45,246 nt of DNA from Sulfurovum sp. (lineage in GTDB: Bacteria; Campylobacterota; Campylobacteria; Campylobacterales; Sulfurovaceae): the NCBI GenBank assembly GCA_026983515.1, contig JALWHT010000130.1, forward strand, positions 1 through 45,246. The letters are read 5' to 3'. This document shows, piece after piece, positions 16,669-25,262 of the stretch; within the stretch, counting starts at the first letter, position 1, and every line of letters starts with the position of its first letter. The notes beneath the pieces are model-generated. The model did not search any database. It was not told the origin of the DNA and saw only the letters and a program-made list of their open reading frames with translations. A program made the position numbers and the translations under genes.

Positions 16669-16674
16669 ATTATA
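16669..16674 (-). promoter_or_regulatory. Promoter -10 of the polyprenyl synthase-hemA-proS operon
   Basis: GGCTATAATT on the minus strand; predicted start near 16661 leaves about 20 nt to the GTG at 16640. It lies within 10 bases of the stop codon of the upstream GGDEF/EAL gene, showing how tightly the two units are packed. Confidence 0.55.
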
Positions 16675-16680
16675 GCCAAA

Positions 16681-18570
16681 TTATTTTAATGAACCTTCGT
16701 AGTATTCAATCGGTTCAGGTTTTCCAAGGTAATACCCCTGTGCATATTCAAAGCCAATAGCTTTGATATGCCTGTATATACGCTCGTCGGAAACAAACTC
16801 TGCAACAAGTACATATCCGAAACTATCGGCAAGTACTTTAATGGAATGTAACAGTTTTTCCGTACGCTCAGGATTTTCCAGCAATTCCCGGATAAGACTG
16901 CCGTCTACCTTCAACACATCGATATCAAGATGCAGCACATGGTTATAATTGGCAAAGCCGCTCCCAAAATCATCAATAGCAATTTGAGACCCATATCTTT
17001 TCAACTGTTTAAAAATTCTCTGTACTCGTGTATAGTCTTTAATTTCATGCTCTTCCAAAATCTCAAAGCTAAGCCTGTGCGCAAAGCCGGCATGTTTTTT
17101 CAGTTCAGTCGTGATCATTGTCATCACTTCATCATTGTAAAGGTCATTCAGGTCAAGGTTAACAGATACATGTAGATTTGGATACGCCTGAAGGGTTTTA
17201 AAAACCCCTTTCAGCACCTGTTTGCTCAGTTTCAGATACTGGCTTGTCCCCTTGATAATATCCATAAACTGTCCCGGTGCGATCAAGACATCCGGATTTT
17301 CCGGATCAATTAGCCTGACAAGCGCCTCATAGCGAACTGTTTTTCCGGTTTTGGTATCAACCACAGGCTGATACAGGCACAACGGTTTTTCTGCCTCAAG
17401 CATGGTACGCACCTGATCAAGCGTAAAATAGCCGTTCTCTTCTTGATCAGCACCAATAAAACGCAGTCCGTTCTTTCCGAGATTTTTGATTTCCAGCATC
17501 CGTTCATCGAGCATTCTCTCAGCCTTTTGCAGTGAGTACATTCCGTTGGGCGTTTCCAATACACTCATGGATACCGTTAAGGTAAAGACTTCATCATCAA
17601 ACAGATATTTTTTTCGTTTCAGGACACAAAACAATGCTTTGGAAACTGTTTCAATATTCCCTTCTTTTGGGATGATCACCAAAAATTCTGTACCACCGCT
17701 TCTGACAAGTTTGGCACCCTTTGGCAGTTTTTCTTTAATAGTAGAAACAAACGATTTAAGTACACTGTCACCGGCGTCGTATCCAAAACGTGCATTGACC
17801 GATTTGAATTCATCAATATCAATCATGATAAAATCATACCTGTCAAGTCTATTGGATTCAAAAAAGGTATTAAGAAAATATTTGGAATACGCACCGGTCA
17901 GCGGGTCATGATAAAGCTGTTTTTGAAGACGGTTGTAACTGAGCATCAGGTATCCCATGAAAAGAATACTTAAAAGCAAAAAGCCCTGCATCATTTTGGC
18001 AATACGTATAAGCGGTGCATTGAAACTGCTTAAGCTCTGACTATAGGCTTTGGAGAGATCGATCACCATCAGCATCTGTGTGTCGCCTTGACTGCGTATC
18101 GGATAGAGCAGAGAAAGCCATATCTCTTCCATACTTTTCTTCTCTCTGATAATTTTCGGCTTTCCTGTACGATACACCTCATCAAAAGTAGGATTGTTTG
18201 GGAAGAACAGGGTGTTATAAGCTACCGGATCTTCCAAAGAGGCATCAAGCACGAAACGGTAGTGTTCCTGTTTATCTTTCGTCAACAGAAATATATATTG
18301 AAATTCTTTAGTAAGAAACGCATGCAGCACCCGGTTCAATTCTTCTCGTTTTTCGGAATCATTCTGTAATGTATCTAGTAATGTTTTCCCTTTCGGCTCC
18401 ATTTTCATATAACGTTCTATCTTTCCGGCAAATTCACGCGCTTTCTCTACTTCAAGTGCTTTAAGTTTTTGGGTATTTTTAGAAATAGTGTACTGTAGGT
18501 AAAAGACAAACAGCAGCATTGCTCCGATAATCACAAGAATATAAATACTGGTACGGTTGCTCTGTTTCAT
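16681..18570 (-). CDS. Membrane GGDEF/EAL c-di-GMP protein, probable phosphodiesterase
   Basis: 629 residues. TM helix about 8-28, a periplasmic sensor domain of about 160 residues, a second TM near 190-212, then GGDEF (about 215-375) and EAL (about 385-625) domains. The GGDEF active site is altered: SGGTEF replaces GGDEF, FKSVNA replaces FKxVND, and no RxxD inhibitory site is seen, so cyclase activity is unlikely. The EAL half keeps its key residues: EALVR, the Asn in VNLDLNDL, FEILEE, IDDFGSG, KVDG, AEFV and QGYYLGKP. It should therefore hydrolyse c-di-GMP, perhaps with the GGTEF domain as a GTP-sensing regulator. The ATG overlaps the preceding small periplasmic gene by 4 nt. Confidence 0.88.
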   Translation of the reverse strand: MKQSNRTSIYILVIIGAMLLFVFYLQYTISKNTQKLKALEVEKAREFAGKIERYMKMEPKGKTLLDTLQNDSEKREELNRVLHAFLTKEFQYIFLLTKDKQEHYRFVLDASLEDPVAYNTLFFPNNPTFDEVYRTGKPKIIREKKSMEEIWLSLLYPIRSQGDTQMLMVIDLSKAYSQSLSSFNAPLIRIAKMMQGFLLLSILFMGYLMLSYNRLQKQLYHDPLTGAYSKYFLNTFFESNRLDRYDFIMIDIDEFKSVNARFGYDAGDSVLKSFVSTIKEKLPKGAKLVRSGGTEFLVIIPKEGNIETVSKALFCVLKRKKYLFDDEVFTLTVSMSVLETPNGMYSLQKAERMLDERMLEIKNLGKNGLRFIGADQEENGYFTLDQVRTMLEAEKPLCLYQPVVDTKTGKTVRYEALVRLIDPENPDVLIAPGQFMDIIKGTSQYLKLSKQVLKGVFKTLQAYPNLHVSVNLDLNDLYNDEVMTMITTELKKHAGFAHRLSFEILEEHEIKDYTRVQRIFKQLKRYGSQIAIDDFGSGFANYNHVLHLDIDVLKVDGSLIRELLENPERTEKLLHSIKVLADSFGYVLVAEFVSDERIYRHIKAIGFEYAQGYYLGKPEPIEYYEGSLK

Positions 18571-19022
18571 AATGATGTTACCGCATAGTTTGAAAATGCA
18601 TCCGGAAGCCTGATATGATGTGCTTTCAGTCTCGGTAAGAGAAAGAGAAGCTGCGGACGTCCTTTTCGCCAGTAAAGTGCCCCCACAACATCCTTGTTTG
18701 CCTCAAGCAGGCTGTATGTTGTCGCAAAAAGGATTGCTGAAGCGTGAGGATGGGTCTGCTTCCAGCTTTGATATTGCCTTAATATGGATGGATCCGTTAC
18801 CAGCACAAAATCTGCTTCTCCAATATCCCTGGCAAATACAATATTTTCTGCCTTGGCAAAGATATCACGATAGACCGGATCGTCCACATAGACACGTACT
18901 GTCTGTTTTTGGGGGACAAGTATTGAAAAAAGTTTATTATATACTTTCAAAGTACTCTTAATATCCATGGCATACAGGAGCCCATATGCACTAAGAAACA
19001 AAAAGAGTATCAATCGTTTCAA
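18567..19022 (-). CDS. Small periplasmic protein, YfiR-like
   Basis: 151 residues. Signal peptide MKRLILFLFLSAYGLLYA, then a mature domain of about 130 residues. The latter half (AILFATTYSLL, then VGALYWRKGRPQLLFLLPRL, then KAHHIRLPDAFSNYA) follows the pattern of YfiR/DUF4154 proteins: a beta hairpin with G-x-I-x-F, a hydrophobic N-like strand and a closing helix. YfiR is the periplasmic inhibitor of the diguanylate cyclase YfiN. The match is by pattern only. The start is TTG 19022, which overlaps the receptor stop as TTGA with GGAG upstream; the next ATG would delete the signal peptide. The 3' end overlaps the GGDEF/EAL start by ATGA. Confidence 0.6.
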   Translation of the reverse strand: MKRLILFLFLSAYGLLYAMDIKSTLKVYNKLFSILVPQKQTVRVYVDDPVYRDIFAKAENIVFARDIGEADFVLVTDPSILRQYQSWKQTHPHASAILFATTYSLLEANKDVVGALYWRKGRPQLLFLLPRLKAHHIRLPDAFSNYAVTSL

Positions 19023-20929
19023 AACAGATACTCCAGTTCCATGCTGATCCGTCTGTCTATTGGGGAAACCTCCAGTGGAGGTAACAGTGTACCTGTGGCG
19101 GGGTCAACCCTGTACAGGTCTGTTTCTTTTGCCTTGTCAAGCAGGTTTTCACCCTTGAGTGTCAGTGTAAGGTTTTCATGGACGTTCCAGCTAATAGAAC
19201 TTGTCCAATCAAAATAGTTTTTGTCATCAATATTGTTCTGATGCCACACCACACCATTATAAAAATCAAATTGCCCATAGGTATTTGAGAACGTGAGATA
19301 TCCACTGTAATCCTCCAACCGATCCAAGGTAAAAATATCTTTGTAGTTGGCATAGTAGAGCTGCAGATCCATTCTGTTCTCAAGATCAAACCGGTAGTTA
19401 TACTGGAAAACGGTTGTAAAATATTTGGTATTGCCGTCACCGCCGTTCTGTATCAGTCCATCTTTGTCCTGTAGCAGGAAGAGCATCACATCTGCACTGT
19501 AGTGCTCCCCTTCAAATCCAAGCTCCTGCGTCACTCCCCATGTTTTTTGTACCGTATGAGGATCTTTATGTAGGCTAAATGTTGAAATATTCAGTGTGGT
19601 AGAGAAAGGATCCAATGCGAACATAGAACGGTAAAGATAAGCTTTGTAACGCCACTTTTCACCACTGTAAATGTAGCCCAGCCGTATTTGTAAAAGATCA
19701 TCATCGTTTACCCTTGGACTGTTACGGTGAATACGGCTGTATTCTATACCAACATTCAAAAGTTTATTTTTTGAAAGGTGGTATTGATCCTGAAAAAATA
19801 CGGACCATACATCCTCGCGATCAAATATCAGCGGTACGTTACCTACACGTTGTTCCTGAATATAATCAAGCTTTTTGACACGCCCTTTCATACCGGTTGC
19901 AATCCGATGCTTCCCGCATTGTTGAGTATAGGTTAATTCACCGCTATAGGTACTGTTTTTGCTTTTTCCATAAAAATTATTTCCAAACAGTGCTCCACTA
20001 TACAACAATGGGGTGTCATCAGACATTTGGACATCTACTTTCAACATATCATAGGCTAACTGCAACTGCCAGTGTGGCGTAAACATATAACGGTAATCCA
20101 AATGAACATTTTGATAATCAATTTCTGATACTTCAGGCGTTGCATCCATACTGAGGCCTGCAAACGCATCTGTGTTTTTTTGCATCAACTGAATATGAAA
20201 AACCTGCGTTTCGGTTTTGGCATATCCCATAAGTTGAAGACGCTCAAAATCACGTTTGAGCGGATTATCCGTACCATTATCGATACGTTCACGCTTCTCC
20301 TGCGTTCTGGAAACATTCAGCATGTAAGATACACCATTCTCTTTGCCGCCATAATTGACATCCTGTACATTGTATCCCCGGCTTCCCGCAAGAACATCAA
20401 GTGAAGTACCACTGTCCTGTTCAGGTTCTTTCGAGTAAATAAAGATGGTCATATATGCCGGCTCGACCGAAGTTTCAAGAGAGGGTGTCATATAGTAGAA
20501 CTCTATATGATCTGCAAAATTGATGTCCATGTCACCATACAGTACCATTCCGCTGCCAAGCCATCCCTGTGTGATTTCCACACCGTCAATAAACAGACGG
20601 ATAAAGTTGCTTCGGTAGGGTTCAAATGCGCCGGAAGTAAGAGGGTCAGGTAAACCAAAACGGTTTTCATGGTAATAGATGAATGGTGTCATTTTCAATA
20701 CATCTTTCAATGTTTTGGCATGCATCCGTTCGAGTCTGTCCCGAGTAAAAAGTATAAGATGCCCCTTGTTTTCGTCAATGGTTCTCTGGCTCAGGTCATT
20801 TTTATCTTTATACTCTTTCAGCAACGTATCCATAGATTCGCCATGAAGCATCTGTATACACAAAAACCCCACTGCAAGTATCCCCAGAAAAAACTGTTTA
20901 CCCTGCCGATTCTGCCGTATGTCACGCAT
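19019..20929 (-). CDS. TonB-dependent receptor-like outer-membrane protein
   Basis: 636 residues. A signal sequence (about 12-31) is followed by a plug domain (about 50-170) with TLKDVLKMTPFIYY and NFIRLFIDGVEI, the hallmarks of the TonB-receptor plug, and then a beta barrel ending in RRISMELEYLF with terminal Phe. The plug reads more like the short plugs of signalling or degenerate receptors; no clear TonB box is visible near the mature N-terminus. Substrate unknown. It is the first gene of a three-gene coupled set with a YfiR-like protein and a GGDEF/EAL protein, suggesting it senses rather than only imports. The ribosome site is AAGGGTAAGG. Confidence 0.8.
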   Translation of the reverse strand: MRDIRQNRQGKQFFLGILAVGFLCIQMLHGESMDTLLKEYKDKNDLSQRTIDENKGHLILFTRDRLERMHAKTLKDVLKMTPFIYYHENRFGLPDPLTSGAFEPYRSNFIRLFIDGVEITQGWLGSGMVLYGDMDINFADHIEFYYMTPSLETSVEPAYMTIFIYSKEPEQDSGTSLDVLAGSRGYNVQDVNYGGKENGVSYMLNVSRTQEKRERIDNGTDNPLKRDFERLQLMGYAKTETQVFHIQLMQKNTDAFAGLSMDATPEVSEIDYQNVHLDYRYMFTPHWQLQLAYDMLKVDVQMSDDTPLLYSGALFGNNFYGKSKNSTYSGELTYTQQCGKHRIATGMKGRVKKLDYIQEQRVGNVPLIFDREDVWSVFFQDQYHLSKNKLLNVGIEYSRIHRNSPRVNDDDLLQIRLGYIYSGEKWRYKAYLYRSMFALDPFSTTLNISTFSLHKDPHTVQKTWGVTQELGFEGEHYSADVMLFLLQDKDGLIQNGGDGNTKYFTTVFQYNYRFDLENRMDLQLYYANYKDIFTLDRLEDYSGYLTFSNTYGQFDFYNGVVWHQNNIDDKNYFDWTSSISWNVHENLTLTLKGENLLDKAKETDLYRVDPATGTLLPPLEVSPIDRRISMELEYLF

Positions 20930-20989
20930 CCTTACCCTTTACAGACACTCTAATAGCATATCTGTCATAATACTTTTATATTATTTCAA

Positions 20990-21001
20990 TTATAATTATA
21001 A
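20990..21001. promoter_or_regulatory. AT-rich palindrome in the receptor/acyltransferase divergent gap
   Basis: TTATAATTATAA is fully self-complementary and resembles the core of Fur/PerR boxes. It lies 61 bases upstream of the receptor gene, where a Fur site would be expected for an iron-uptake receptor. The whole 214-bp gap is very AT-rich, so chance is possible. TATATA at 21115-21120 may be the -10 for the plus-strand gene. Confidence 0.3.
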
Positions 21002-21143
21002 AGCAACAATAATAACAAAATAATACACTAATAGTCATAAATATCCCCATAATTTTGCACATCCAAAGTGACAAAATAACCCACCTGCTTCACGTGGATA
21101 CATAGGAGCATTTCTATATACCAAATACAGATTAGGAGTAATC

Positions 21144-21908
21144 ATGCTTGATCATAAAGCCTACACATTCATGACCCAAACCTACAAACTGGTACTGGCA
21201 ACCAGACCAGAACATATTGATGCAGTCAAAGCACTGCGAAAAGAAGTGCTGCTGGAGAAATACCGCAACTTCGGAAGCATTGAAGATGAGGAACATTTTG
21301 CCTGGGATGATAGTGATGCCCAGGCATTCATCTATCTGCTTCAACACAAAAAGAGTGGTCGGTACGTCGGTACTATCCGCGTCTTTTTTATTAACGATGC
21401 AACGCCGCTAAAAGAGATGCCCATGGAACACTACAGCCATGCACCACGCATTGCAAAACTGAAAACGGTACTGCCTGTATGTGAAATTTCACGATTTGCT
21501 CTCTCTGCCGATCTTCCCAAAGAACCAGAACACAGTGCCCAATGGGTCAGGATACATCTCTCTTTGCTGTTGATGATTGGTACCAGAATTACTGTACAGA
21601 TCTACCCTTTTAAAATGATCTTTGCCATTATGGAGTATTCTCTGGCGCGTCTGCTGCGATGGCAGCATGCCAATTTTGAACAGATTGGGAAAAGTGTAGA
21701 CTACTATGGTATGAGAACACCTTTTGCGATTGAACCGCACAAGCTGATTGAAGAGACAAAAGAGACGGAAGCATTAAGCTGTTATTACCTGAAACAGTTT
21801 TCACAACCGGGAGGAAGCCTTGACCAATTCCTTGCCCAGTGCCCCTACATTGATGCAGAGATGCTCAATCTTGATGCCTGCGTACCCGATAGATCACCGC
21901 GTACATAA
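21144..21908 (+). CDS. FeeM/LuxI-like N-acyltransferase (GNAT fold)
   Basis: 254 residues. Features of the autoinducer synthase/N-acyl amino acid synthase group: an N-terminal LATRPEHIDAVKALRKEVL helix-strand unit, a variable loop, YVGTIRVFF (central strand), and EISRFALS, equivalent to the E-x-SRF motif of LuxI/FeeM and exosortase-associated acyltransferases. It would transfer a fatty acyl group from ACP to an amine such as an amino acid or homoserine lactone. No LuxR-type regulator or exosortase gene is in the window. ATG 21144 has AGGAG 6 nt upstream. The last 44 nt overlap the convergent RND gene. Confidence 0.68.
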   Translation: MLDHKAYTFMTQTYKLVLATRPEHIDAVKALRKEVLLEKYRNFGSIEDEEHFAWDDSDAQAFIYLLQHKKSGRYVGTIRVFFINDATPLKEMPMEHYSHAPRIAKLKTVLPVCEISRFALSADLPKEPEHSAQWVRIHLSLLLMIGTRITVQIYPFKMIFAIMEYSLARLLRWQHANFEQIGKSVDYYGMRTPFAIEPHKLIEETKETEALSCYYLKQFSQPGGSLDQFLAQCPYIDAEMLNLDACVPDRSPRT

Positions 21909-24900
21909 GCGGTACATAGAAAAGATTCAGTACCGTTGCCCAGGCGATACCGAAACCGAGAGAAACCGCCATTGGCTGTAAAATGAGTGCCTGCCCGCTG
22001 GCAAAGAACATAAGAGAAGAGAGCCCCAGTACGGTTGTTACCGATGTAAGAATGATCGGCCTCAGACGCATACCCGCTTTGTGGGATATTTCTGCGTAAT
22101 CCTTACTGTCCTTGATAAAGTCCAGCATGATCAGTCCATCATTGACTACCACCCCTGCAAGCCCGATGATGCCCATAATACCAGGAAGCGTCATATGGAT
22201 GCCCATCAGTTTCGTACCTACCAGTGCCCCGAGTACCGACAGCGGAATAGTCGACAGAATGATCAGCGGCAGTATGGCCGAATTAAACATCCATACCAGC
22301 GTCAGGAAAATAAGAAAGACAGCGATTACAGCCGCTTCGGCCATCTCTTTTTTGATCTGACGATTCTCTTTCTCTTCCCCTTTGATAATAACCTTGACAC
22401 CAGATTTTTCAAGTGTGTCAAGCATCGGGCGTATATGATCCATTACTTCCGAAGGGGTAATATGGTGCTTGTCGACGCGGGCAAAGAGTGAACGTACCTT
22501 TTGTCCATCTTCTTTAAATATCTTGACAAAACGCTTTTGGTAGTAAAAGTCACAAATGTCTTTGAGCCTCACCATCTGCTGCCCGTCAGGTGTCGTGAGC
22601 CGAAAGTCTCCAAGCGCGCCCTGCTTTTTCTTGTAGGCATCTTCGATACGGATACGTATCAGTCCCTTGGCATTGAACATCTTGCCGTACTCCGCTTTCA
22701 AAAAGGCACCGCGGAGAACATTGACCACATAGCTCTCACTAAAGCCAAGCTGCTGCCCGTATTCGTTCACACGCAGCTTCAGCTCCCGCTCCCCCTCGTT
22801 GGCATTGTCGGAGATGTCTTCCACTCCTTTTATATGGGAAAGGGCCTTTTCGACACTGTGCAGGGCTGAGAGCATCTTCTTTTCATCATCCGCACTAAAA
22901 CCTATCTCAATATCATGACTGACAATACCTGCCTGCTGTACATAAATGTTAAACTCTTCATAGAGCGGCTTTTCATTGATTTTGATCTTCCGGAACTTGT
23001 CCATTACTTCTTTTTGTACCTCTTTGACGATCTCCTGGGCTTTACGGCGGCGTATCATGTCACTGTCATCATATTCAAGTGAAAAGATGGGGTTGATGTA
23101 GCGGTCAAAGAAGTTTTCAGGTGCTTTTTCATGCAGGTTGATGAAGATTTGAAAAAGGTTGTCCCCCACTTCAAAACTCGCATCTGGATTGAACTTGAAT
23201 CCAATAACTGATGTGACGGAATCAACATCCTCTTTCTTCAGACGTTTAAGCAACGCTTTTTCAATCTGTGTGACATATTTCTCTGTTTCATGCAGGTCAT
23301 GGTTGATGTCCACTTTGCCGTTCAGATAGATCTGCTGTGCATCAAATTCCGGAAAGAGTTGAAACTTCATGACCTTCATCATGCCTATCGTTGCCACCAC
23401 AATAAAGAGTACAAGGAGTATCAATGAACGCCACTTGTGTATCAACAGTTTTTCAAGAAAACGGCTATAGGCAGCCACAAAGCGCTTCCATCCGCCCTCA
23501 TGGTTTTGCATGGTTTTCGCATTGCCGATACTGAAAAACTCTTTTGCGTGTAACGGAAGAAAATAAAATGCCTCAAAGAGAGAAGAGAGCAGCAAAATAG
23601 AGATCATCACCGGCAACACCTGCATAAACATCCCCATCTTCCCGCTCATGATCAGCAACGGCAAAAATGCAAAGACGGTTGTGAGTGTCGCCGTCAATAC
23701 AGCGGGGAACATCTCTACCGCACCGTCAATAGCTGCCTCTTTGGGAGACTTGCCCATTTCCAGATGCCGGTAGATGTTCTCAGCCACAACAATAGCTTCA
23801 TCAACCAGCATCCCAAGGGCAATAAGCGCCCCCAGCATCGTAAGCATATTAAGGCTGTAACCGATGGCATCTGCCGCAATGAGCGTAATGAAAAAAGAGG
23901 TTGGAATACCAATGGCAACGACCCAGGCAATGCGTGCATTGACCGAAAGGAAGAGTGCAGCAAAGACAAGAATAAGTCCAAAAAGAATGTTCGAAGAGAC
24001 AAGATTCAGACGGTTTTTGACCCACACGGAAGTATCGGTATAGGCTTCAAATGTAATATCTTTATATTTTTTCGAATAAGCTTTAAGCACCTGCCGTACC
24101 TGCTTACTCAAAGCAATGGCATTGCCTTCTTTGGTTTTGTTGATATTTAAAGAGATATTAGGTTTGCCGTTGAAGTGGGAAATCTGTTTGGGATCGCCAA
24201 GACCGATGCGTACCGTGGCGATATCTTTGAGTCGGACATGTTTGCCGTTGATACCCAGCAAAATATCATCAATGGCTTTGGCTGACTTCTCTCCGTTGAT
24301 CGTAGAGATGTAAAGGTGATCGCCGGCGGCATCAATGGTACCAGCGGGAAAAATGGAAGCGATCTGACTGATTGCGTTATAAACTGCTGTTTTGGAGAGT
24401 CCGTAGGCATCAAGTTTCTTTTGGTCGAGGGTAACGAGTACCTCTTCATCCGCATCACCCCGTATGACAATGCCACTGAGATCTTTGATGAGCGCAAGCT
24501 CGCTTTTGAGCTTGTCCGCCACATCGAGCAGCCTCTCTTTGGGTACATCACCGGAGATGGCCACCAGCAGCAGCGGATAGTCATGCACCACTACTTTCGC
24601 AACAGGTTCATCCATATCTGAAGGCAGGTCACGTCTGGTGTTGGCAATAATGTCTTTGACATCGGAGAGTACCAGCTGCTTATCATTGCCCGGTTTGATA
24701 TCTGCCTCTATCGTAAACATACCGTTTTGAATGGTGGTATAGATCGTATCGATCTCGGAGAGACTTTTAAGTTCGTCCTCTATCTGTTCAACCACCATCT
24801 TGTCAAGCACATCTGCACTCGCACCCACATATCCGCCGGTAATGGATATTTCATCCAGTGTCGAAGCGGGAAAGATCTCTTTGGCAATATTCTGATAGGC

Positions 24901-24987
24901 AAACACTGCCATGATCAGCATAAAGACCATAAGAATATGATTGAGTATCGGACGTTCGACTGCGAACTTTACAAATCTCCGTATCAT
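21865..24987 (-). CDS. RND-family efflux transporter
   Basis: 1040 residues with the full AcrB-type layout: TM1 (about 13-32), a large periplasmic loop, a six-helix block with GALIALGMLVDEAIVVAEN near residue 385-400 (family proton-relay motif, here with one Asp and a Glu where AcrB has DD), a second periplasmic loop rich in Lys/Glu, and a second helix block ending near the C-terminus. The nearest families are the HAE and the lone RND permeases with PFxxLDxI-like starts (FPASTLDEISITGGYVGAS). No membrane-fusion or outer-membrane partner is adjacent. It starts 1 nt after the ftsL-like stop, so it is co-transcribed with rsmH and ftsL. Confidence 0.88.
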   Translation of the reverse strand: MIRRFVKFAVERPILNHILMVFMLIMAVFAYQNIAKEIFPASTLDEISITGGYVGASADVLDKMVVEQIEDELKSLSEIDTIYTTIQNGMFTIEADIKPGNDKQLVLSDVKDIIANTRRDLPSDMDEPVAKVVVHDYPLLLVAISGDVPKERLLDVADKLKSELALIKDLSGIVIRGDADEEVLVTLDQKKLDAYGLSKTAVYNAISQIASIFPAGTIDAAGDHLYISTINGEKSAKAIDDILLGINGKHVRLKDIATVRIGLGDPKQISHFNGKPNISLNINKTKEGNAIALSKQVRQVLKAYSKKYKDITFEAYTDTSVWVKNRLNLVSSNILFGLILVFAALFLSVNARIAWVVAIGIPTSFFITLIAADAIGYSLNMLTMLGALIALGMLVDEAIVVAENIYRHLEMGKSPKEAAIDGAVEMFPAVLTATLTTVFAFLPLLIMSGKMGMFMQVLPVMISILLLSSLFEAFYFLPLHAKEFFSIGNAKTMQNHEGGWKRFVAAYSRFLEKLLIHKWRSLILLVLFIVVATIGMMKVMKFQLFPEFDAQQIYLNGKVDINHDLHETEKYVTQIEKALLKRLKKEDVDSVTSVIGFKFNPDASFEVGDNLFQIFINLHEKAPENFFDRYINPIFSLEYDDSDMIRRRKAQEIVKEVQKEVMDKFRKIKINEKPLYEEFNIYVQQAGIVSHDIEIGFSADDEKKMLSALHSVEKALSHIKGVEDISDNANEGERELKLRVNEYGQQLGFSESYVVNVLRGAFLKAEYGKMFNAKGLIRIRIEDAYKKKQGALGDFRLTTPDGQQMVRLKDICDFYYQKRFVKIFKEDGQKVRSLFARVDKHHITPSEVMDHIRPMLDTLEKSGVKVIIKGEEKENRQIKKEMAEAAVIAVFLIFLTLVWMFNSAILPLIILSTIPLSVLGALVGTKLMGIHMTLPGIMGIIGLAGVVVNDGLIMLDFIKDSKDYAEISHKAGMRLRPIILTSVTTVLGLSSLMFFASGQALILQPMAVSLGFGIAWATVLNLFYVPLMYAVIYRVRRHQD

Positions 24988-24988
24988 A

Positions 24989-25261
24989 CTACTCTTCTTC
25001 TATGATAAAGATGGTGTCGGAAACACGGTTTTTAAACTTGAGCGCTTCAACATGCTGTTTGAGAATCTTGTTTTCCGCTTTCAGTGCCTCTGCCTGACGA
25101 TACAGTTTGTTCACTTTTTTGCTCTCATAATAGATCTGGTTGCTCAGATATATCTTGATCAGTGCTAAAATCAAAACGATCGCCATCCCCATCACAATAA
25201 CACTGAGCATTCCCATCGTAATGCCATTGGGGGCTTTTGGCTTCTTTTTGGAAGATGCCAT
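24989..25261 (-). CDS. FtsL-like division protein
   Basis: 90 residues: a short basic N-terminus (ASSKKKPKAP), one TM helix (about 17-40, MGMLSVIVMGMAIVLILALI) and a heptad-patterned coiled coil (about 50-85). This is the FtsL/FtsB bitopic layout, and its place directly after rsmH is the usual position of ftsL in the division cluster. FtsL bridges FtsQB and FtsWI at the septum. ATG 25261 lies 1 nt after the rsmH stop. The sequence itself diverges too much for a motif-based call. Confidence 0.7.
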   Translation of the reverse strand: MASSKKKPKAPNGITMGMLSVIVMGMAIVLILALIKIYLSNQIYYESKKVNKLYRQAEALKAENKILKQHVEALKFKNRVSDTIFIIEEE

Positions 25262-25262
25262 C

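Noticed and set aside
20930-21143. Search for a tRNA or small RNA in the AT-rich divergent gap
   Set aside because: No cloverleaf, no GC-rich stem and no terminator seen; only AT-rich palindromes and promoter-like elements.
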